Assembly (NCBI GenBank): GCA_964358645.1
Contig: CAYHPW010000009.1
Location: 1-64,000 of the forward strand
Length of the DNA: 64,000 nucleotides
Source of the DNA: JBBTDV01 sp038042605
GTDB lineage: Bacteria > Bdellovibrionota > UBA1018
Reading direction: 5' to 3'
Position numbers and translations under genes: made by a program. Position 1 is the stretch's first letter. Every line of letters starts with the position of its first letter. Shown piece by piece: positions 37,000 through 46,147 of this stretch. The notes under the pieces are model-generated. The model saw nothing but the letters and a program-made list of their open reading frames with translations, did no database searches and was not told where the DNA came from.

Positions 37000-39543
37000 T
37001 TAGTGTAAGGTTTGCTGTGAAACCAGGGCCCTAACTTCAGCGGCTGATGTGCATTTTTCTAGGGCTTGTTGCGCAAGCATTTGGCATTTGCTTTTGTTTA
37101 ATGATCTTATCTGTGCCTTGATGGACGCGATCATCGGGACGCTGACGCTGAGCTCTTCGACTCCAAGCCCGACAAGTAGAGGCACGGCCTGCGGATCGCT
37201 GCCGATTCCGCCGCAGACCCCAACCCAGATGCCATGTTTGCTTGCGCCTTGGACGGTCATCGAGATCAAGGCAAGGATTGACGGGTTAAGTCCATCGACT
37301 GATTTAGCCAGCTTTGCGTGACCTCTATCCATTGCCAGCGTGTATTGTGTGAGGTCATTGCTCCCGATTGAAAAAAAATCGACTTCTCTGGCAAAATGTT
37401 CAGCCATTATCGCGGCGGAAGGGACTTCAACCATTATGCCTACAGGAATAGGCGAGATGTGAAGTGAGCTTCGCTCTTCCTCAAGGATTGTTTTTGCCAG
37501 GCGCAGTTCCTCTAATGTGGCGATCATCGGGAACATCATGCTTACCTTGCCGAGTTTTGACGTTCTTACAATAGCGCGAATCTGCTGCCTGAAAAGTTCC
37601 GGGCGGTTGAGCGAGACCCTGATGCCGCGTTCACCAAGAAATGGATTTTCCTCCTTGGCCATCGGCATATATGGAAGTGGTTTGTCGCCGCCTATATCCA
37701 GCGTTCTAATAATGAGTGGCCGTTCGGGCCCGAGTGCCTTGACGATATTCGAATAAACTTGGAATTGTTCTTCTTCGGACGGCGGTGTGGTCCGCTCCAG
37801 GAATAAAAACTCCGAGCGCAAAAGCCCGACTCCCTGTCCGCCTTGTGCCACAGTTTCCTTCGCATCCGAAACACCGCCAATATTGGCGACTATTTTAATA
37901 GCGTGGCCATCCAGCGTGATGGCCGGTTCCAGTGCTTTTTTAAGGTCCTGTTTTTTCTTATCAGCCAGCGTGACTTGCTGTGCATGTATGCTTGCTATGT
38001 CCTCGGTGGAAGGGTTGAGCCTTAACACTCCATGTGTTCCGTCCAAGATCACCGGCGTACCGTTCGTGATTTCAAGCGCGCGCGGATCTATTCCTGCGAT
38101 GGCCGGGATGTCAAGTGATCGTGCAAGAATTGCCACATGCGATGATGCGCCTCCGGCCAATGTGCAAAACCCCAAGACCTTGGCGCGGTCCAGGTTAGCG
38201 GTATCCGACGGGGTCAGGTCTTCCGCGATTAAAATGGCGTTACCTGGTACTTCATGTTTTTCCGGCGTAACGCCAGCAAGAAGGTCAAGCACGCGGCGGC
38301 CAACATCACGTAAATCATTTGCTCTTGCCGCAAGAAGCTCGTTCTTAAGTCCCGTCATGCGTTTTACCAGCGCCATGAAGGCCGCTTGCCAAGCAAACGC
38401 GGCGCTTTTCGCACTTATGATTCCCTGATCAACAAGTGCCAGGAGGTCGGGGTCGTCGAGCAGTTCGCAATGAGCGGCGAAAATCGCAGCCTTCCCAGCA
38501 TCAGCTTCGGCATAAAGCTTGGATTGGAGCGCTTCTATCTGTAATTTTGCATTATTTATCGCTCGGTACAGCGCCTCGCGCTCTTTTTGAACCCCATGTC
38601 CATGCTCAACGACATGTACTTCCTTGTGTTGAACCTGGAATACGTTCCCTACGGCAAGTCCCGGTGAGGCTGAAACGCCTGCTAATATTTTTACATTCTT
38701 TGTGTAATCGTGTTCGCGTGGCTCAGGACCCCTTGCTTGCTGCGGGATTTCATGATCTTCGCCCGGTGCGCTTCGCAGCAGTCGCGTGATGTGATCAACC
38801 GCTTCGTGGCAATCACTCCCGGTTGCTGAAATCTTTACGCAGTCACGATAAGCCACTTCCATTGTTAAAATGCCTAGGACACTTTTGATATTCGCCTGTT
38901 GGTCTCCTTTAGTGATGGAAATTTTCGACTCGAAGCGCTTGGCCATGTTTGCAAGCATAGCGGCCGGGCGGGCGTGAAGCCCCATCTGGTTAAGGATAGT
39001 GATGGGTTCGGAAACCGCGTGGTTGAGCGCTTCAGCCTGTGGTGCGATCTTTTTTTCCACAGCAGTGTCGGTTTTGGAAATGATATCAAAAGCGATATCC
39101 CTCCCTGCCTCGACCCGCCCCTGCCTAGTTACAAGGGTGGTTGATTGCCCGTGGTTGGTGACAAGCACTTGTGTCATCATGCTTTTGGCGTTGCTGGCCA
39201 CGTAATCCATATCAAACTCGATAAGCGGGTCCCCAACTTTCACATATTGTCCTGGGCGCACTTTGGGGGAGAAACCTTTGCCCTTCAAACCTACGGTGTC
39301 GATACCTATGTGGATCAGGATTTCAAAACCATTCGTTGTTTGAATGGTGAGGGCGTGGTTTGAAGAATGGATCTGCACTACTTTCCCAATCACTGGTGAA
39401 AGAAGCTTGTTTGATGTCGGGTCTATGGAGACGCCGTCGCCAACCATTTTTTGAGAGAAAACCGGGTCCGGGACATCCTCAAGTCTAACTAGCATGCCAG
39501 AGATAGGCGCCACGATTTTTTCAGCGGAAGATTCTAATGACAT
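37000..39543 (-). CDS. PTS EIIA(Glc)-HPr-enzyme I fusion
   Basis: An 847-residue fusion carrying the entire soluble phosphorelay. EIIA(Glc) occupies residues about 8-150, with the paired histidines H63 and H78 (FEILIHIGIDTV). HPr spans about 178-265, with H190 in NQMGLHARPAAM and the regulatory-serine region KSVLGILTM. Enzyme I runs from about 284, with H469 in LAGGASSHVAILA, then the PEP-binding barrel (IGSNDLTQYTLAMDR, GVCGGIGSDP). Phosphate can flow PEP to EI to HPr to EIIA inside one chain and on to PtsG from the next gene. The order EIIA-HPr-EI is like some N-acetylglucosamine systems; adjacency to ptsG argues for glucose. Confidence 0.93.
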   Translation of the reverse strand: MSLESSAEKIVAPISGMLVRLEDVPDPVFSQKMVGDGVSIDPTSNKLLSPVIGKVVQIHSSNHALTIQTTNGFEILIHIGIDTVGLKGKGFSPKVRPGQYVKVGDPLIEFDMDYVASNAKSMMTQVLVTNHGQSTTLVTRQGRVEAGRDIAFDIISKTDTAVEKKIAPQAEALNHAVSEPITILNQMGLHARPAAMLANMAKRFESKISITKGDQQANIKSVLGILTMEVAYRDCVKISATGSDCHEAVDHITRLLRSAPGEDHEIPQQARGPEPREHDYTKNVKILAGVSASPGLAVGNVFQVQHKEVHVVEHGHGVQKEREALYRAINNAKLQIEALQSKLYAEADAGKAAIFAAHCELLDDPDLLALVDQGIISAKSAAFAWQAAFMALVKRMTGLKNELLAARANDLRDVGRRVLDLLAGVTPEKHEVPGNAILIAEDLTPSDTANLDRAKVLGFCTLAGGASSHVAILARSLDIPAIAGIDPRALEITNGTPVILDGTHGVLRLNPSTEDIASIHAQQVTLADKKKQDLKKALEPAITLDGHAIKIVANIGGVSDAKETVAQGGQGVGLLRSEFLFLERTTPPSEEEQFQVYSNIVKALGPERPLIIRTLDIGGDKPLPYMPMAKEENPFLGERGIRVSLNRPELFRQQIRAIVRTSKLGKVSMMFPMIATLEELRLAKTILEEERSSLHISPIPVGIMVEVPSAAIMAEHFAREVDFFSIGSNDLTQYTLAMDRGHAKLAKSVDGLNPSILALISMTVQGASKHGIWVGVCGGIGSDPQAVPLLVGLGVEELSVSVPMIASIKAQIRSLNKSKCQMLAQQALEKCTSAAEVRALVSQQTLH

Positions 39544-39606
39544 AGCGAAAATCGTAAATAGCTGATAGCACGGTCAAACACAAGAACAGTATATGTGTGT
39601 AAAAAT

Positions 39607-41247
39607 CTATAAAACCGTGTCGTGCTTAAATAGCTGGTTGTCGGTTTCAGGATAGTCCGTGGTGTAGTGAAGGCCTCGGCTTTCCTTTCGCAAAAGCGCG
39701 CACTGGACGATTAGTTCAGCTATGGTTAGCAGATTGCGCAGCTCTATAAGGTCTTTCGTGAGGAAGTGATTCCAGTAATATGCGGTGACCTCGCTTTTAA
39801 GGAGATCTATCCGCCGTTTGGCGCGATCGAGCCTGCGGTTGGTCCTGACGATGCCAACGTAATTCCACATCAGGTGGCGGATCTCAAGCCAGTTGGCTGC
39901 TATGTCTATCCTTTCCTCAAGCTCAACAGCATGGCCGAAATCCCATTGTGGAGGGAGGGAGCCGGGCCGCCCCATGCGACGGACCGCTGATCTCTCGCGA
40001 AGCTTTCTGAACCCATGTTCCGTGGCTCTGTGTGCGAACACCACGGCTTCAAGAAGCGAGTTGCTGGCAAGCCTGTTTGCGCCATGAAGGCCGGTGCATG
40101 CGACTTCTCCAACTGCATAAAGACCATTGATCGTGGTTTGCGTGCTTGAGTCGACAAGCACGCCGCCGCACATGTAATGCGCGGCCGGTACGACAGGGAT
40201 CGGTTCGCGTGTGATGTCTATGCCGAAGCGCAGGCAGGTTTCAAAAATATTAGGGAATTTATTTTTCAGCTCATCTGCCGGGATGCGCGTGCAATCAAGT
40301 ACCACGTGCTTGTCGCCGGTGCGCTTCATTTCTATGTCGATAGCGCGCGCAACGATATCGCGTGGGGCAAGTGATTTCATCTCATGGTGGCGGCCCATGA
40401 ATTCATCACCATTAATGGTTTTTAATACGGCGCCTTCTCCCCTGAGCGCTTCTGATATGAGGAATGTGCGCGCCTCCGGGTGGTAAAGGCAGGTGGGGTG
40501 AAACTGCATGAACTCGAGATTAGCCACCCGTGCGCCTGCCCGGTAAGCTATTGCGATCCCATCACCGGTGGCTGTATCCGGATTAGATGTGTAAAGATAT
40601 GCCTTACCAGCCCCGCCTGTTGCCAGCACCGTGATTTCCGATGACACCGTGAGGACATCTCCTGTAGCGGCATCCAAGACATATGCTCCCAAACATCGGC
40701 CGGGTCCTCTCCATTTCTTAAAAATCTTGCCTTCGGTAATTAGATCGATTGCTATGTGGTGGTCCATTATGCGCAGGTTTGTTCGGCTGGCCGCTGCTGC
40801 GAGCAGTGTCCGTTCCACGGCCAGGCCAGTAAGGTCGTCAGCATGCAGTATCCTGCGTTTGCTGTGGCCGCCTTCGCGATGTAAGTCGAATCCACCTTCG
40901 GATCTTTTTGTAAATTCAACACCGAGATCTATAAGTTCTTGGACTCTTGCTGGGCCCTCGCGCACGCAGATTTCAACAATGTCCTCATGGCATAACTCGC
41001 CACCCGCTGAAAGCGTGTCGCGCTTATGGTCCTCGGTGCTGTCCTGATTTGACCAGACGGAAGCTATTCCGCCTTGTGCATATCTGGTCGCTCCTTCTGA
41101 TGGATCGGCTTTGCATACTACGAGCACGTCAGCGCCTTTGTCCGCAAATTTGATTGCAGTACTTAAGCCGGCTATGCCGGTACCTAGAACCAGCACTTCC
41201 GGGCTGAGATGTCGCGAGGTTTTTGGCAAATGTGAATTAGATTCCAT
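39607..41247 (-). CDS. nadB: L-aspartate oxidase
   Basis: FAD enzyme that oxidises L-aspartate to iminoaspartate for NAD synthesis. The product has 546 residues from the ATG at 41247. The FAD motif is VLGTGIAGLSTAIKFAD. The substrate site has ATRYAQGGIA, MQFHPTCLY and AAHYMCGGV, followed by ASNSLLEAVVFAHRA. The fumarate-reductase-type C-terminal helical domain is complete. An in-frame ATG at 41295 would run into the divergent alr leader and is less likely. nadA and nadC are not adjacent. Confidence 0.93.
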   Translation of the reverse strand: MESNSHLPKTSRHLSPEVLVLGTGIAGLSTAIKFADKGADVLVVCKADPSEGATRYAQGGIASVWSNQDSTEDHKRDTLSAGGELCHEDIVEICVREGPARVQELIDLGVEFTKRSEGGFDLHREGGHSKRRILHADDLTGLAVERTLLAAAASRTNLRIMDHHIAIDLITEGKIFKKWRGPGRCLGAYVLDAATGDVLTVSSEITVLATGGAGKAYLYTSNPDTATGDGIAIAYRAGARVANLEFMQFHPTCLYHPEARTFLISEALRGEGAVLKTINGDEFMGRHHEMKSLAPRDIVARAIDIEMKRTGDKHVVLDCTRIPADELKNKFPNIFETCLRFGIDITREPIPVVPAAHYMCGGVLVDSSTQTTINGLYAVGEVACTGLHGANRLASNSLLEAVVFAHRATEHGFRKLRERSAVRRMGRPGSLPPQWDFGHAVELEERIDIAANWLEIRHLMWNYVGIVRTNRRLDRAKRRIDLLKSEVTAYYWNHFLTKDLIELRNLLTIAELIVQCALLRKESRGLHYTTDYPETDNQLFKHDTVL

Positions 41248-41308
41248 GCAAATATTAAGTCCTGTGCTAGTATGGCCATATATCATGCATCGCAACCGGA
41301 GTCACCAA

Positions 41309-42499
41309 ATGGACAGCGAATGGGTAGGTATTGGTACCCCCCCGGTCGCCCCTGTGCGCGCAATCGCCACGCTAAATTCAAAAGCTTTAATGACGAATTA
41401 TGAAGCTGTTTCAAGCCTGGCTGGCGATCAAGGAATAATCCCGATGGTAAAAGCAAATGCCTACGGGCACGGCGCAGGCTGGGTGGCCCGCCAGCTCATG
41501 CACTTGAATAATTTATATGCTTTTGGCGTATCGACAGCTGGCGAGGGGGCTGAACTCCGCGAGGCGCTAGGGGCGCGTGGCCGCCGGACGAGGATAATAG
41601 TTTTTTCAGGCGCCAGCCCTTGGTCGGACTCCCTTGGTTTTTTTTGCGAAAAATACTGCCTTATTCCGGTGGTCGTGAATGAGGAAGACTGGCAGAGGTT
41701 TTTAAAAGGCGGCTGGCCCAAGCGCCTGCAGTATGAACTGAAATTCAACACCGGGATGAACAGACTTGGTCTTCCCATGTCGGCGCTGGGATCGGTTGTC
41801 CGTGCGCTTAAGAATATGCAAGCTCCCATACAGCATCCTTCTGGGATTATGAGCCATTTAGCCATGGCCGAGTCACCTGATTCGCGCATCAGTCGGATGC
41901 AGCTTGATAAATTCATGACTTTGAAAAAAGTGCTTTCACCTTTACTGCCATCCGCTCGGTTTCACTTGGGGAACAGTGCCGCCATATGGAATAAAAAGAG
42001 CTGGTCGCTTGATGGCCTTACGGATTTAGTCAGGCCTGGAATTTCTCTTTATGGAGTAACCCCCTGGGATGGCGCGCCTGTTCGTGGTATCGAGCCTGTT
42101 ATGACCATAAAGGCTGCGGTGCTTGCGGTACATTCTCTTAAACACGGTGAAAGCGTTGGATATGGAGCCACATACAAGATAACCGGCGACAAAAAAGCCA
42201 ACATAGCTGTTGTTGGAGCTGGATATGCTGATGGAGTTATGAGGGCTTTGGGTAATAAAGGTTATGCCTGGATAAACGGCCGTCTTAGCCGCTTTGCTGG
42301 GACAGTAAGCATGGATTTGTCCACAGTGGTTTGTTCTTCGGGGACTAAAGTAGGTGAGTGGGTTGAAATTCTTGGGCCACATATAGATCCATGGAGGCAG
42401 GCAAAGGAAGTAGGAACAATACCGTATGAGTTTTTGACTGCGGTATCTTCCTCCATGTTTTCCTCCGCGTTTTCAAGGGTGGAACGGATTTATGACTGA
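41309..42499 (+). CDS. alr: alanine racemase
   Basis: PLP enzyme that makes D-alanine for peptidoglycan. The product is 396 residues. The PLP lysine is K48 in MVKANAYGHG, and the second catalytic base is the tyrosine of VGYGATYK. RPGISLYG and the dimer-interface SMDLS are also present. The start at 41309 has GGAG 7 nt upstream. In-frame ATGs further upstream (to 41111) would overlap nadB and are rejected. Its end overlaps the ABC ATPase gene by 8 bp. Confidence 0.92.
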   Translation: MDSEWVGIGTPPVAPVRAIATLNSKALMTNYEAVSSLAGDQGIIPMVKANAYGHGAGWVARQLMHLNNLYAFGVSTAGEGAELREALGARGRRTRIIVFSGASPWSDSLGFFCEKYCLIPVVVNEEDWQRFLKGGWPKRLQYELKFNTGMNRLGLPMSALGSVVRALKNMQAPIQHPSGIMSHLAMAESPDSRISRMQLDKFMTLKKVLSPLLPSARFHLGNSAAIWNKKSWSLDGLTDLVRPGISLYGVTPWDGAPVRGIEPVMTIKAAVLAVHSLKHGESVGYGATYKITGDKKANIAVVGAGYADGVMRALGNKGYAWINGRLSRFAGTVSMDLSTVVCSSGTKVGEWVEILGPHIDPWRQAKEVGTIPYEFLTAVSSSMFSSAFSRVERIYD

Positions 42500-43280
42500 T
42501 AAAACTGCAGGAGTCATCAAGGTTGAAAATATTTATAAAAGCTTCCGTGGCGGTACCGAGCAGGTGCTGAGAGGCGTATCGCTTGAGTTCCCTGTAGGAA
42601 AGCTTACTTATATACTTGGCTCATCAGGGGCAGGAAAATCAGTTTTATTGAAGCACATTCTCGGGCTCATGAAGCCGGATTCTGGAAGCGTTTGGGTCGC
42701 GGGCAAGGATATTTCTAAAATGAGAGGCCGCCAGCTTGCAAGGCACAGGCTGGTGTTCGGTATGTTGTTTCAAAATGCTGCTTTGTTCGATGATATGACG
42801 GTTTTCGAGAACGTGGCCTTTCCTTTAAGGGAACACACCACCTTGAGTGAATCGGAAATCGCGGAGAAAGTTAAGAAGTCGCTCACCGTTCTCGGGATGT
42901 CCAGCGGTTATGACAAATACCCGAATGAACTTTCCGGCGGTATGAGAAAGCGCGTGGGACTCGCGCGGGCCATTATCCGTGAGCCATCCATTTTGCTTTA
43001 TGATGAGCCGACCACCGGGCTTGACCCGGTTACGAGGACCACGGTGGATGAGCTGATTGAGACTTTGAAGCGTGAGCTCAAGCTCACGTCTTTGGTCATC
43101 AGCCATGATATACCGTCAGCGCTGCTGCTTGCGGATAATATCGCGTTTATTTATCAGGGGCAGATCGTTTTTTGGGGGACACCGGCTCAATTCCGAAAAG
43201 CGGAACACACGGCGATCAAAGATTTTCTTGCTGCTGAGAAACGCACGTTGCTAGCTTTCCAAGGTTATGCTTTTAATTGA
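42492..43280 (+). CDS. MlaF-type ABC transporter ATP-binding protein
   Basis: A 262-residue cytoplasmic ATPase. Walker A is LGSSGAGKSVLLKHI, the Q-loop region FGMLFQNAALFDDMTV is typical of MlaF/Mce-associated ATPases, the signature is LSGGMRKRVGLARA and Walker B is ILLYDEPTTGLDP. MlaF proteins energise lipid traffic between inner and outer membranes. The permease (mlaE) and MCE-domain (mlaD) genes are not adjacent, so the partner must lie elsewhere. Confidence 0.82.
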   Translation: MTDKTAGVIKVENIYKSFRGGTEQVLRGVSLEFPVGKLTYILGSSGAGKSVLLKHILGLMKPDSGSVWVAGKDISKMRGRQLARHRLVFGMLFQNAALFDDMTVFENVAFPLREHTTLSESEIAEKVKKSLTVLGMSSGYDKYPNELSGGMRKRVGLARAIIREPSILLYDEPTTGLDPVTRTTVDELIETLKRELKLTSLVISHDIPSALLLADNIAFIYQGQIVFWGTPAQFRKAEHTAIKDFLAAEKRTLLAFQGYAFN

Positions 43281-43285
43281 ACTAT

Positions 43286-43861
43286 ATGGCCGAGGCTGAA
43301 AAAGTCGATCAATGGCTGGCCCGCACTACTAAGAACGCTATATTGGGGCCATTTAACAGGGAGCAAATATGCGCACTCATCAGGCATGGTGAGTTGGGTT
43401 TGCAGGATGAAGTCTGTTGCGGCAACAGTTATTGGTTTTACCTGCACGAACAGGATGAAGTAGCGATGCAGCTTGGGATACTCATATCAAATAGCGTGGC
43501 AAGCACAGATGAGGAGATCACTGAAACACAGACCAAAACCTTGCTCGAATCATCGGATGAAATCGCGGAACTTGAGGAAGTGACCCCCGTTGATAATAGT
43601 TCTACAGCCATTCTTGGTAATCGGGCGCTAAGGGAATTCCAGGCTAAGTCCACCCCCGCTAAAGACACGCTGAAGTTGGTATCACCGTCCTCCGCGCCGC
43701 CGCCGGCTGGTGAAGTTTTGTTGCGGACTTCTGGGTTGCCGCCACATGTGCATGTTCTTGGTAAGATAGAAAAGCCATCGATGTGGCGCGGCTTTGCCTA
43801 TGTGCTCATCCTTTCATTGATTTTTATCATTTATTTCTTGTTAAGGCGTCTTGTGCCTTAA
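43286..43861 (+). CDS. tail-anchored GYF_2-like protein
   Basis: A 191-residue protein. The N-terminal 65 residues resemble a GYF_2 (DUF4339) module with the pattern GPFNREQICALIRHGELGL...EVCCG. A disordered acidic/Pro-rich middle follows, then a single C-terminal transmembrane helix (FAYVLILSLIFIIYFLL) with a short basic tail, the layout of a tail anchor. GYF-like modules usually bind proline-rich peptides, but the partner is unknown. The ATG at 43286 is preferred over a TTG at 43277. It converges on the DUF721 gene with a 35-bp overlap. Confidence 0.55.
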   Translation: MAEAEKVDQWLARTTKNAILGPFNREQICALIRHGELGLQDEVCCGNSYWFYLHEQDEVAMQLGILISNSVASTDEEITETQTKTLLESSDEIAELEEVTPVDNSSTAILGNRALREFQAKSTPAKDTLKLVSPSSAPPPAGEVLLRTSGLPPHVHVLGKIEKPSMWRGFAYVLILSLIFIIYFLLRRLVP

Positions 43862-44201
43862 TATGCGCGGAGTTATATGGCGAAGACTTGCGCCGGTCGA
43901 GAAACAAAATGTCTTTTAATGTTTTTGGTAAAGGTTGTGAAGAGGCCTCGTTTCCGCTCTCATTTAATTTTTCCAGTATTTGCCTTTTGCGATAATGAAG
44001 CTCCGCTTTCCATATGGGATTATCAACCTCTACCCATAAAACCGAATCCTGTACACGAAAGGCCCTGGTATGTTTTGCTATGGAACTTCCTACAGCTAAT
44101 TCCCACCTGCCTAGGGCGGTGGCTTCGTTGATCCTGTTTGAAAGGGCTTTGTATCTGGTCCCTGCTTTTTTTAAAATGTCGGAGAGTCTTGTAAATGCCA
44201 T
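43827..44201 (-). CDS. DUF721/DciA-like protein
   Basis: A 124-residue protein of the DUF721 family, which includes the replicative-helicase loader DciA. Features are the N-terminal RLSDILKKAG and the core VQDSVLWVEVDNPIWKAEL, followed by KRQILEKLN. These match the KH-like fold of the family. Functional equivalence to DciA is inferred. It lies divergent from lptE. Confidence 0.7.
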   Translation of the reverse strand: MAFTRLSDILKKAGTRYKALSNRINEATALGRWELAVGSSIAKHTRAFRVQDSVLWVEVDNPIWKAELHYRKRQILEKLNESGNEASSQPLPKTLKDILFLDRRKSSPYNSAHIKAQDALTRNK

Positions 44202-44226
44202 TTTTAATCGTTAAGAATTAAGCCGT

Positions 44227-44847
44227 ATGGGCATTTTTAAGTCAATGGGCGCCGCGTTCATTTTTACGTGTATTTCAATGTACGGTATATCATGTGGTTA
44301 CGCGCTTCAGACGTCGCATAGCGGGTTTCTGGAGAAGGAAGGGATAAAAAAAGTATATGTCTCGCCAGTGGTGAATAACACTTATAAGGCGGGTGTTGAG
44401 AATCTTGTTTATAACTCTCTGATAAGGACATTGGGCTCAAACCGCATGGTAAGGATAGTCCAGCAGGCCGAGCAGGCTGATGCCCTGTTACAGGGCACGG
44501 TCAATACCGCGCAGTATGCGATCAGTGTTGTAAGGACTGCCGACCGGCTTAACCCGATTAATTTGGGCAGCAGCGATCGTCGTGTCGCGGCTGAGTATTC
44601 GGTGTCGCTTAATTGTAGTTTTTTGCTTGTACGTGCCCCTGGCCGCGCCGGGCCGCAGCCAAGCATGAGGTCGACCGTCTGGTCATCGACTTTTTCAAGA
44701 AACAAGCCTATACCTGCTGCTAACCAGCTTGACGTGCCGGGAACCACTTCTGCACTGATTAACGAAAGCGAGTTTGATAGAGCTCTTCAGGAGCTTTCAC
44801 AAAACATGATGAGCGACGTGCATGAATCGATGCTGGCTGCTTTTTGA
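44227..44847 (+). CDS. lptE: LPS-assembly lipoprotein LptE-like
   Basis: A 206-residue envelope protein. A signal region ends in MYGISCGYAL, with the Cys-Gly-Tyr start typical of LptE, although the position three before Cys is not a usual lipobox residue. The body shows the family pattern VYVSPVVNNTYKAGVENLVYNSL, then a beta-rich core ending in helices with ELSQNMMSDVHESML. LptE plugs LptD to insert LPS. It is followed after 10 bp by holA, the same gene order as in many proteobacteria. Confidence 0.75.
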   Translation: MGIFKSMGAAFIFTCISMYGISCGYALQTSHSGFLEKEGIKKVYVSPVVNNTYKAGVENLVYNSLIRTLGSNRMVRIVQQAEQADALLQGTVNTAQYAISVVRTADRLNPINLGSSDRRVAAEYSVSLNCSFLLVRAPGRAGPQPSMRSTVWSSTFSRNKPIPAANQLDVPGTTSALINESEFDRALQELSQNMMSDVHESMLAAF

Positions 44848-44857
44848 GGTTTAAATT

Positions 44858-45841
44858 ATGCCTGAGCTTGAACCTAAAACTGTGCAAAAGGAGCTTGAAG
44901 AAGGCCTGTTATGGCCGGTGTATTGGGTCCACGGCCCGGAGACGTTTAAGGTAAGGGAACTTGTCAGGCGCATTAGGCGCGTGGTTATCGGTGATGCTGC
45001 TGCGGCCACGAGTTCATCGCTTTTTGGTTTGTCGGAACAGACATTCGATGGTTCCGATGTTGATGGTGGCACCGTAGCTGACGCAGCTCTTAGTTACTCA
45101 CTTACTGGAGGGCTAAGGTTTATAGTCGTGCGTGATGCTCATGCGATAAAGAATCCGGAGCAGCTTGATGTGCTTTTTGGAAAGCGCGGGAAAAAGGAAG
45201 AACTCTCCAGCGTTTGTGTTTTTATTTCACCAGGGCTTGATAAGCGGAGAAAATTTTCCAGTCTCCTCGTGGAAAACGTTGCCGTAGTACCTTGCGAGGA
45301 AGTCCACGAGAGCGAGCGTGACACATGGATAGGATATCTTGCCAAGCGGCGTGGTTTAAATCTTGATGAAGCCTCGGTTACGCGGCTTTGTTCGCTTGAG
45401 CCATGGAGCCTTGATGTGGTCGATCAAGAGCTTGAGAAGCTGGCCATCAGTGGTGCTGGCTCGTTGCAGGATTTATTGATGGATCCGCTCTTGCCACGCG
45501 GGGGGACCGAGGCATTTGTCGAAAGTTTTTTCTCACGTGATTACAGCGAATCAATGCATAGAGTAGCTGGTTTTGCCGGCAACCCTGACGATGCCATCCC
45601 GCTTGTTGGTCTGATCGCTTGGAATGCAAGGCAACTGATTTTATACCATGTGGGTGGTGCGCGACCAAATCGCTATATCCAAGACAAGCTTAGGCGGTGG
45701 AGTAATGCATGGAGTTTTCGCGAGGCGCTTGATCTTCAACACGAGCTTGCGGCTTTGGATTATGAGCTTAAACAAACACCGGCTTTACCGCTTGGTGTTT
45801 GGGCAGCGCTTGTTATGCAATTTTGCAAGGCAGCTTTGTAA
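44858..45841 (+). CDS. holA: DNA polymerase III delta subunit
   Basis: Clamp-loader subunit of 327 residues that opens the beta clamp. It begins with PVYWVHGPETFKVRELVRRI, the family's nucleotide-site-like first segment. The C-terminal collar has AWNARQLILYHVG and a final ALDYELKQTPALPLGVWAAL, which matches the D-x-x-L-K motif at the end of HolA. It sits downstream of lptE and is convergent with rpsT. Confidence 0.88.
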   Translation: MPELEPKTVQKELEEGLLWPVYWVHGPETFKVRELVRRIRRVVIGDAAAATSSSLFGLSEQTFDGSDVDGGTVADAALSYSLTGGLRFIVVRDAHAIKNPEQLDVLFGKRGKKEELSSVCVFISPGLDKRRKFSSLLVENVAVVPCEEVHESERDTWIGYLAKRRGLNLDEASVTRLCSLEPWSLDVVDQELEKLAISGAGSLQDLLMDPLLPRGGTEAFVESFFSRDYSESMHRVAGFAGNPDDAIPLVGLIAWNARQLILYHVGGARPNRYIQDKLRRWSNAWSFREALDLQHELAALDYELKQTPALPLGVWAALVMQFCKAAL

Positions 45842-45862
45842 GAAAGAATCCGTTTAGTGAAA

Positions 45863-46147
45863 CTAAGCCTGAGTGGATGAAGCCGGGGCGGTCTTTTTTA
45901 AAAGCGCCGCTAGCCTGCTGATCTTTCTGTTTACACGCTCTTTTGGGACCGCGCCCTTGCTGGCGGCTTTTCTCAAAGCTCTTTCAGCCTTATGGAAAAA
46001 ATCCTTGGCCTTTGAAGGGTCTTTTGACTTAATGGCTTCCGTAGCAGCGCGCACGCTCGTGTGGGTTGCGCTCTTTACCATTCTGTTGCGCTTCTGGCGT
46101 TTTATAGCCTGCCTTGCGCGTTTTGTTGATTGACGTGTGTTAGCCAT
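45863..46147 (-). CDS. rpsT: 30S ribosomal protein S20
   Basis: A 94-residue, very basic, three-helix protein that binds 16S rRNA. The sequence begins MANTRQSTKRARQAIKRQKR and continues with the conserved AERALRKAASKGAVPKERV-type central and C-terminal helices. It is directly next to the end of hldD on the same strand. Confidence 0.95.
   Translation of the reverse strand: MANTRQSTKRARQAIKRQKRNRMVKSATHTSVRAATEAIKSKDPSKAKDFFHKAERALRKAASKGAVPKERVNRKISRLAALLKKTAPASSTQA

Noticed and set aside
41111..41308. Longer N terminus for alanine racemase
   Set aside because: The extension is antisense to nadB and unlike the family; a GGAG site supports the start at 41309.
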